From an uncultured Pseudomonadota bacterium (GTDB lineage Bacteria > Pseudomonadota > Gammaproteobacteria > Burkholderiales > SG8-39): a DNA stretch of 10,471 nucleotides. The position numbers and the translations under genes were made by a program. Below, one piece after another: positions 6,356 through 10,471 of the stretch (within the stretch, counting starts at the first letter, position 1; each line of letters opens with the position of its first letter). The notes under the pieces were generated by a model. The model was not told the origin of the DNA. It saw only the letters and a program-made list of their open reading frames with translations, and made no database searches. The stretch lies in assembly GCA_903895005.1 (NCBI GenBank), contig CAITSH010000223.1:1-10471 (forward strand), written 5' to 3'.

Positions 6356-6934
6356 TTACCAATCCGCCCCCCAGTCCACGTATATCGCACGACCTGCCAT
6401 ATCGACCCGTCGCACCACCGCGGGCACGAAGGGGATCAGACGTTCCTTTTCCCCGGCTCCCGCCTGTCCTGCCTGTCCTGCCTGTGCCACGACGCGCAAT
6501 ACGTCGTGCGCGCCGTTGGTGTACAGCTCGGCAACGCTACCGAGCGCGCTGCCTTCTTCGTTCACAACATCAAGGCCGACCAGGTCGGCCTTGTAGAATT
6601 CATTTTCACCGCTGTCGGGGAGCGCGGATCGCGGCAGCGCCACGTCCATCCCCTTGAGCTTGACCGCCTCTTCGGGAACCACGATCCCGTCGATTTGCGC
6701 CACAAGGTGCCGGCCTTTTTGTTCGCTGGCGAGGATCCGGAATTCGCGCCAGTCGTTGTTGCGTCCCAGCCACCAGCCGGGGTGGGCGCACAGCATGTCG
6801 ATTTCCGCCGTGTGCGGGACCAGTTTGATCCAGCCCTTTACGCCCCAGGGCCCGACAACACGGGCCATCGTGATCAATTTCTGCGGCGGCGCCAATGCAG
6901 TATCTGCCCGCACCACACCGCTGTTCACCGGCAC
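6356..6934 (-). CDS. rimM: ribosome maturation factor RimM
   Basis: RimM is a cytoplasmic 30S assembly factor that binds S19 and helps form the 16S head. The 192 residues contain the N-terminal RimM barrel (about 20-102, MARVVGPWGVKGWIKL) and the C-terminal PRC barrel (about 112-192, FYKADLVGLDVVNEEG, GAHDVLRVV, RLIPFVPAVVRRVD, VDWGADW). The start is GTG at 6934: GGAGG lies 6 nt upstream, an ideal arrangement. This gives an N-terminal extension of about 20 residues before the usual family start. An in-frame repeat of Gln-Ala-Gly (about 151-159) sits in the PRC-barrel loop before EKERLIP. The gene follows rpsP by 26 nt and is in the same operon. Confidence 0.96.
   Translation of the reverse strand: MPVNSGVVRADTALAPPQKLITMARVVGPWGVKGWIKLVPHTAEIDMLCAHPGWWLGRNNDWREFRILASEQKGRHLVAQIDGIVVPEEAVKLKGMDVALPRSALPDSGENEFYKADLVGLDVVNEEGSALGSVAELYTNGAHDVLRVVAQAGQAGQAGAGEKERLIPFVPAVVRRVDMAGRAIYVDWGADW
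6462..6488. repeat. 9-bp tandem repeat inside rimM
   Basis: GCCTGTCCT is present twice, followed by a third unit diverged in its last three bases (GCCTGTGCC). Because the unit is three codons long, copy changes keep the frame; on the coding strand it gives Gln-Ala-Gly repeats. Confidence 0.9.
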
Positions 6935-6960
6935 CTTTACCCTCCGAGGCGCCGTGAAAA

Positions 6961-7227
6961 TTACTTGGCTGCCGCGGCTCCGGCGGCCTTGCTGAAGGTT
7001 TTGGCCAGGCGCGCCACGGTGGGCGACAACTGCGCGCCCTTGCCCTGCCAGAACGTCAGGCGTTCCATCGAGATACGCAGCGACTCGCGGCCTTCGGGTG
7101 CCTTGGGGTCGTAGAAACCGACGCGCTCAAGAAAGCGGCCCTGCGCGCGGAACTTGGAGTCGGCGGCAACGATGTTGTAAAAAGGACGGTGCTTGGCACC
7201 ACCACGAGCTAGACGAATGACAACCAT
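6961..7227 (-). CDS. rpsP: 30S ribosomal protein S16
   Basis: S16 binds 16S rRNA early in 30S assembly. The 88 residues start [20 protein letters not shown], followed by [13 protein letters not shown] (32-44) and the C-terminal [20 protein letters not shown], all standard for the family. The C-terminus ends in a short Ala/Lys tail. The ATG at 7227 has CGGAG about 8 nt upstream. First gene of the rpsP-rimM-trmD-rplS operon, with its own promoter at 7291-7320 and a hairpin 28 nt before the start codon. Confidence 0.97.
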   Translation of the reverse strand: MVVIRLARGGAKHRPFYNIVAADSKFRAQGRFLERVGFYDPKAPEGRESLRISMERLTFWQGKGAQLSPTVARLAKTFSKAAGAAAAK

Positions 7228-7254
7228 TTCAATTGCTCCGATGCGGAGGGTTTA

Positions 7255-7276
7255 ATTCCGGCCACTTGGCCGGAAT
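7255..7276. repeat. leader hairpin upstream of rpsP
   Basis: ATTCCGGCCA and TGGCCGGAAT form a perfect 10-bp inverted repeat around 2 bases. In the rpsP mRNA it would start about 8 nt after the predicted transcription start and end just before the Shine-Dalgarno region. No T-tract follows, so it is unlikely to terminate ffh transcripts by itself. A role in mRNA stability or translation of S16 is possible. Confidence 0.75.
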
Positions 7277-7290
7277 AGGGAAAGCCCGTG

Positions 7291-7320
7291 ATTTTACGCG
7301 AAATTCCGGCTTTCTGGCAA
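7291..7320 (-). promoter_or_regulatory. sigma70-type promoter of the rpsP operon
   Basis: On the minus strand TTGCCA (7320-7315, 5 of 6 to the -35 consensus) and TAAAAT (7296-7291, 5 of 6 to the -10 consensus) are 18 bp apart. The predicted start is near 7284, giving a leader of about 57 nt to the rpsP ATG. It lies in the 205-bp gap after ffh, so the ribosomal operon need not depend on read-through from ffh. Confidence 0.75.
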
Positions 7321-7349
7321 GGCCGGACTTGGCGCGTAGGCTGACACCC

Positions 7350-7377
7350 GGAAAATACGCCCGATCCGTCATTTTCC
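7350..7377. repeat. short inverted repeat downstream of ffh
   Basis: GGAAAAT (7350-7356) and ATTTTCC (7371-7377) are complementary over 7 bp with a 14-nt loop. The element lies between the ffh stop and the rpsP promoter. It lacks a following T-run. It could be a weak ffh 3' structure; I see no better ffh terminator. Confidence 0.4.
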
Positions 7378-7432
7378 CGTTTTAAATCATGGGGAAACGA
7401 GGGCGGGCGCGAGATACGGCGCGGCCACCCGC

Positions 7433-8785
7433 TTAACGCATGCCGGGCAGCAAGCCCTTCATGCTGCGCATCATTTTCTGCATGCCGCCCTTTTGCATCT
7501 GTTTCATCATCTTTTGCATCTGCTCGAACTGGGTCAGCAACCGGTTGACCTCCTGCACCGACACGCCCGCGCCGGTGGCGATGCGCCGCTTGCGCGAGGC
7601 CTTGATGAGTTCGGGCTTCGTCCGCTCGAGGCGCGTCATGGCATTGATGATGCCCTCGGTACGGCGCATCTGCTTCTCGCCGGCATCGGGCGATTGCGCC
7701 TGCGCGGCCTGCGCCAGTTGCGCGGGCAGCTTGTCGATAAGCGAAGAGAGGCCGCCCATTTTTCGCATCTGTGCGATCTGCGCCTTGAAGTCCTCGAGGT
7801 CGAAACCCTTGCCCTTCCTGAATTTCTCGGCGAGCTTGATCGCCTCTTCCTGGTCGACGCCCTTGCGCGCCTCCTCGACGAGCGACAGGATATCGCCCAT
7901 GCCAAGAATGCGGCCGGCCATGCGCTCCGGGTGAAAAGGCTCGAGGCCGCCGATTTTTTCGCTGGTGCCGGCAAACTTGATCGGCTTGCCGGTGACATGG
8001 CGCACCGAGAGCGCCGCACCGCCGCGCGAATCGCCGTCGACTTTTGTCAGCACGACACCGGTCAGGGGCAGCGCTTCGCTGAAAGCCTTGGCGACGTTGA
8101 TCGCGTCCTGGCCCTGCATCGCGTCAACGACGAACAGGGTTTCGACCGGGTGGACCGCAGCATGGATCTGCCCGATCTCGGCCATCATCGCCTCGTCGAT
8201 GGCAAGCCGCCCCGCCGTATCGACGATCAGCACGTCCTGGTAGTGGGACTTGGCGTATTGCAGCGCCGCGTTGGCGATATCCACCGGCTTTTGCGAACCG
8301 TCAGACGGGAAAAAGTCGACGCCGACCTGCGCCGCCAACAGCTTGAGTTGTTCGATGGCTGCGGGACGATAGACGTCGCAGGACACCAACAGAACCTTTT
8401 TCTTTTGCTCGAGCAGCAGCTTGGCCAGCTTGCCCGAGGTGGTGGTCTTGCCCGAGCCCTGCAGGCCGGCCATCAGGATCACCGCCGGCGGCTGCGCGGC
8501 AAGATCAAGCGCCGCATTCTCGCCGCCCATCAGCGCGGTCAGTTCGCGGTGCACCACGGACACCAGCGCCTGGCCGGGCGTGAGGCTGCCGATCACTTCT
8601 TCTCCGAGCGCCTTTTCCTTTACGGCCGCGATAAAGTCGCGCACCACCGGCAGTGCGACATCGGCCTCGAGCAGGGCCATACGCACTTCGCGCAGGGCAT
8701 CCGAAATATTCGCCTCGGTGAGGCGGGCCTCGCCGCGTATGGTCTTGATGACGCGGGACAGGCGTTGTGTCAGGTTTTCAAGCAT
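7433..8785 (-). CDS. ffh: signal recognition particle protein Ffh (SRP54 homologue)
   Basis: Ffh is the GTPase that, with 4.5S RNA, recognises signal peptides on ribosomes and hands them to FtsY at the membrane. The 450 residues show the N helical domain (1-95), and the G domain with P-loop GLQGSGKT (107-114), DVYRPAA (137-143), DTAGR (189-193), TKVDGDSRGG (247-256) and GTSEKIGGLEPF (273-284). The C-terminal M domain ends in a methionine-rich run (KMMKQMQKGGMQKMM) that lines the signal-peptide groove. Length matches E. coli Ffh. The ATG at 8785 fits the family start (MLENLTQRLS), though no strong Shine-Dalgarno is visible (CCGGG about 11 nt upstream). It is transcribed away from ypjD and lies upstream of rpsP, the conserved proteobacterial order. 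Confidence 0.97.
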   Translation of the reverse strand: MLENLTQRLSRVIKTIRGEARLTEANISDALREVRMALLEADVALPVVRDFIAAVKEKALGEEVIGSLTPGQALVSVVHRELTALMGGENAALDLAAQPPAVILMAGLQGSGKTTTSGKLAKLLLEQKKKVLLVSCDVYRPAAIEQLKLLAAQVGVDFFPSDGSQKPVDIANAALQYAKSHYQDVLIVDTAGRLAIDEAMMAEIGQIHAAVHPVETLFVVDAMQGQDAINVAKAFSEALPLTGVVLTKVDGDSRGGAALSVRHVTGKPIKFAGTSEKIGGLEPFHPERMAGRILGMGDILSLVEEARKGVDQEEAIKLAEKFRKGKGFDLEDFKAQIAQMRKMGGLSSLIDKLPAQLAQAAQAQSPDAGEKQMRRTEGIINAMTRLERTKPELIKASRKRRIATGAGVSVQEVNRLLTQFEQMQKMMKQMQKGGMQKMMRSMKGLLPGMR

Positions 8786-8888
8786 GGTGGCGTGTACCCG
8801 GAGTGATTGCTCAGGAGGTATTTAACGGGGGAAGGCGGACAAAAACACGAAGGCGCGGAGGGCGGCGAACAACACTGACGGCACATTT

Positions 8889-8906
8889 TGACCTCGTCTG
8901 ACCTCG
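8889..8906. repeat. 8-bp direct repeat in the ffh-ypjD divergent region
   Basis: TGACCTCG occurs at 8889-8896 and 8899-8906, a period of 10 bp or one helical turn. It lies in the 205-bp region between the divergent starts of ffh and ypjD. It might be a binding site for an activator or repressor, or chance; no promoter could be placed with confidence around it. Confidence 0.5.
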
Positions 8907-8977
8907 CAACATGCGACGGCGCGACAGGCCCACATATGCCCCCGTGAGGATGCCCGCTGCATCCCGGGTAGGCAGTG

Positions 8978-8983
8978 TAAACT
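8978..8983 (+). promoter_or_regulatory. possible -10 box of ypjD (leaderless transcript)
   Basis: TAAACT (4 of 6 to TATAAT) ends 7 bases before the ypjD ATG at 8991, so a transcript starting at the normal distance would begin at or next to the start codon. No Shine-Dalgarno sequence is present before the ATG, which agrees with leaderless initiation. No good -35 box is visible 17 bp upstream, so this is tentative. The box sits in a small palindrome, CAGT-GTAA-ACTG (8973-8984). Confidence 0.3.
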
Positions 8984-8990
8984 GTCCTGG

Positions 8991-9848
8991 ATGCCTATTC
9001 TACTGCACGCAATCACCGCCACCCTCTACGCACTGCTGGCCGCGTATTTCTGGCACACCCGCTGGGGTGCGGGAAACACGATTCGCACCGGGGATACAGG
9101 ATCGTCTGCGACCGGTTCGGCGCATGCTGCGCTTTGGGAGAGGCCTGCGATTCTCGCGCCACTTACCCTGCACGCCTATCTGCTCTACGAAGTTTTGTTC
9201 GGTGCGCCGGAGCTGCGCTTCGGTTTCGGCCTCGCGCTGTCGATCATCCTGTGGCTGGCGGTGTCCATCTACTGGCTGGAAAGACACTTTCTCAATCTCG
9301 AGGGCATGCAGCCGGTGCTGCTCGCCGTGGCGGCGGTGTGCTCCTTTTTGCCGGTGCCCTTTCCCGGGCTGGTCAGTCCGGCCTACACCCACACGGTGGA
9401 ATTTCGCATTCATCTCTCCCTTGGGATGCTCGCCTACAGCCTGTTCACCATCGCCGCCCTGCAAGCGCTGCTGATGACCCTGCTCGAACGCAGGCTGCGC
9501 GGCCGCACGGTCGGCGGACCGCTCGCATCGCTGTCACCGCTTCTCACGATGGAGTCGGTGTTGTTCAAGCTGATCGGGCTGGGCTTCGTGCTGCTCACGC
9601 TGACGCTCATCACCGGGGCCGTGTTCTCCGAGACAATTTTCCAGCAGGCGATGAAGTTCAACCACAAGACGCTGTTCGCACTTATTTCATGGATGATTTT
9701 CGCCGCACTGCTGACCGGACGCCTGCGTTACGGCTGGCGCGGCCGCAAGGCGCTGCGCTGGACCTTGTCGGGATTTTCCGCACTGTTGCTCGCCTATGTG
9801 GGCAGCCGTTTCGTGCTCGAAGTGATCCTGAGCAGGCCTCTGGCCTGA
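8991..9848 (+). CDS. ypjD: YpjD-like inner membrane protein of the cytochrome c assembly (CcsA) family
   Basis: A 285-residue polytopic membrane protein of the CcsA/ResC/CcmC-related family. About eight hydrophobic segments are visible: near 4-21, 53-70, 77-96, 107-122, 141-162, 193-213, 226-242 and 259-275. Conserved-looking features are His61 in the second segment, His141 (FRIHLSLGMLAYSLF), His225 (KFNHKTLFALISW) and the C-terminal RYGWRGRKALRWTL...AYVGSRFVLE. Such histidines could ligate haem in CcsA-type proteins, but YpjD proteins lack the haem-handling partners here and their role is uncertain. In E. coli, ypjD (also called corE) lies next to corB and has been linked to Mg2+/Co2+ resistance. 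The start at 8991 has no Shine-Dalgarno. Residues 26-48 form a Gly/Thr/Ser-rich loop. It is divergent from ffh and followed 47 nt later by the CorB-like gene. Confidence 0.85.
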   Translation: MPILLHAITATLYALLAAYFWHTRWGAGNTIRTGDTGSSATGSAHAALWERPAILAPLTLHAYLLYEVLFGAPELRFGFGLALSIILWLAVSIYWLERHFLNLEGMQPVLLAVAAVCSFLPVPFPGLVSPAYTHTVEFRIHLSLGMLAYSLFTIAALQALLMTLLERRLRGRTVGGPLASLSPLLTMESVLFKLIGLGFVLLTLTLITGAVFSETIFQQAMKFNHKTLFALISWMIFAALLTGRLRYGWRGRKALRWTLSGFSALLLAYVGSRFVLEVILSRPLA

Positions 9849-9858
9849 TACGAGCGGC

Positions 9859-9871
9859 CCGGCCAGGCCGG
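9859..9871. repeat. small hairpin between ypjD and corB
   Basis: CCGGCC-A-GGCCGG lies in the 47-nt gap between the two genes and would fold with about 5 bp and a 3-nt loop. There is no T-run, so it is not a terminator by itself. Confidence 0.4.
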
Positions 9872-9895
9872 ATCGCAGACTGACGCGCACACGCC

Positions 9896-10471
9896 ATGGA
9901 AGACATCCCCTTATCGGCCCAGTTGATCACGCTTGGCGTCCTGCTCATCGTCTCCGGTTTTTTTTCTATCGCCGAGACGAGCATGATGTCGGTCAACCGC
10001 TACCGCCTCAAGGCGCTGCTGCGCCTGGGTAACCGCGGGGCGGTCATCACCTCGGAACTGCTGGCGCACACCGACCGGCTACTCGGCGTGATCCTGCTGG
10101 GCAACAACCTCGTCAATGCCGCCTCCGCGATGCTCGCCGGTGTGATCACCGTGCGGCTGTTCGGGGATAACGAATTCGCACTGGGCATCGGCACACTGGC
10201 GGTGACCTTTCTGATCCTGGTGTTCTCCGAAATCACGCCCAAGATCATCGGCGCGGCCTATGCCGAGCGCATCGCGCTGCCGGCCGCCTACGTGCTCAAG
10301 CCCCTGCTCAAGGCGCTCTACCCGGTGGTCTGGTTCGTCAACCTTTTCGTCGGAGCGTTGTTGTTCATCACCCGGCTCAAACCGCGTGCCGGCGACCAAC
10401 CGCAACGCCTGTCCATGGAAGAACTGCGCTCGGTCGTCCTCGAGTCGGCCAATTTCATGCCCAAGAAACAC
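9896..10471 (+). CDS. corB: CorB-like CNNM/DUF21 transporter-associated membrane protein, N-terminal part (runs off right edge)
   Basis: The first 192 codons of a membrane protein of the CNNM/CorB (HlyC/CorC) family, which are implicated in Mg2+ and Co2+ export. The DUF21 transmembrane domain is well shown: a first membrane segment running into GFFSIAETSMMSVNRYRLKAL (21-41), then LLGNNLVNAASAML (67-80), TFLILVFSEITPKIIGA (104-120) with the Pro-Lys typical of the third helix, and a fourth segment at about 143-159. Residues 172-184 (LSMEELRSVVLES) are the start of the linker that leads to the CBS pair and CorC_HlyC domain, which must lie beyond base 10471. The frame is open to the edge. The ATG at 9896 has no clear Shine-Dalgarno. 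Its position after ypjD matches the E. coli ypjD-corB pair, which supports CorB over other family members. Confidence 0.88.
   Translation, partial: MEDIPLSAQLITLGVLLIVSGFFSIAETSMMSVNRYRLKALLRLGNRGAVITSELLAHTDRLLGVILLGNNLVNAASAMLAGVITVRLFGDNEFALGIGTLAVTFLILVFSEITPKIIGAAYAERIALPAAYVLKPLLKALYPVVWFVNLFVGALLFITRLKPRAGDQPQRLSMEELRSVVLESANFMPKKH

Noticed and set aside
5870..7114. A 414-codon plus-strand frame opposite trmD, rimM and rpsP
   Set aside because: It crosses three clear genes and their gaps, and the product is Arg/His/Pro-rich without any motif.
7493..8806. A 437-codon open frame on the plus strand opposite ffh
   Set aside because: It is the antisense of the certain ffh gene in high-GC DNA. 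Its translation is rich in His, Arg, Leu and Asp with no recognisable domain, as expected for a shadow frame.
8812..8822. AGGAGGTA on the plus strand just upstream of ffh
   Set aside because: It looks like an ideal ribosome-binding site but no start codon or sensible reading frame follows on that strand; it is probably chance.
1..10471. A search for mobile elements, CRISPR arrays, tRNAs, toxin-antitoxin or defence genes
   Set aside because: All substantial coding sequence is explained by efflux, transport, translation, secretion and metal-transport families. I see no transposase, repeat-spacer array, tRNA-like fold or phage gene.

Overview
The window is a chromosomal, GC-rich stretch most like a betaproteobacterium. 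The TrmD, L19, RimM and Ffh proteins read like those of Burkholderiales and relatives, and the order ffh / rpsP-rimM-trmD-rplS next to divergent ypjD-corB is the layout known from E. coli and many other proteobacteria. This placement is from protein recognition, not a search. I see no phage, transposon, CRISPR or defence genes, and no tRNA or rRNA. Every protein except the truncated pair at the edges looks full length and intact.

Left part (1-1960, minus strand): an RND-type efflux operon. A lipoprotein periplasmic adaptor is followed after 36 nt by the start of an AcrB-type inner-membrane RND permease, which runs off the left edge. No outer-membrane channel or regulator gene is in view. In front of the adaptor is a good sigma70-type promoter. 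It carries two copies of a TGAC-N6-GTCA dyad 31 bp apart: one fills the -35/-10 spacer exactly and one covers the predicted transcription start. This tandem operator arrangement is the most interesting signal in the window.

Centre-left (2112-4890, minus strand): an exported family 5 (Dpp/Opp-type) solute-binding protein, then an ArgE-like M20 deacetylase 37 nt downstream. No permease or ATPase genes accompany them. The pair may serve uptake and deacylation of peptides or N-acyl amino acids, or the enzyme may simply be the arginine-pathway ArgE.

Centre (5003-8785, minus strand): the translation and secretion housekeeping block ffh, then rpsP-rimM-trmD-rplS. The four-gene operon has its own clear promoter and a leader hairpin just upstream of rpsP. 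It ends in a strong perfect-stem terminator flanked by short GTGCAC-type repeats.

Right part (8991-10471, plus strand): ypjD (CcsA/cytochrome c assembly-like membrane protein) and the first 192 codons of a CorB/CNNM-type membrane protein, transcribed divergently from ffh. Both start codons lack an obvious Shine-Dalgarno sequence. The window is mostly conserved housekeeping DNA. The points worth following up are regulatory, plus a small in-frame repeat in rimM.
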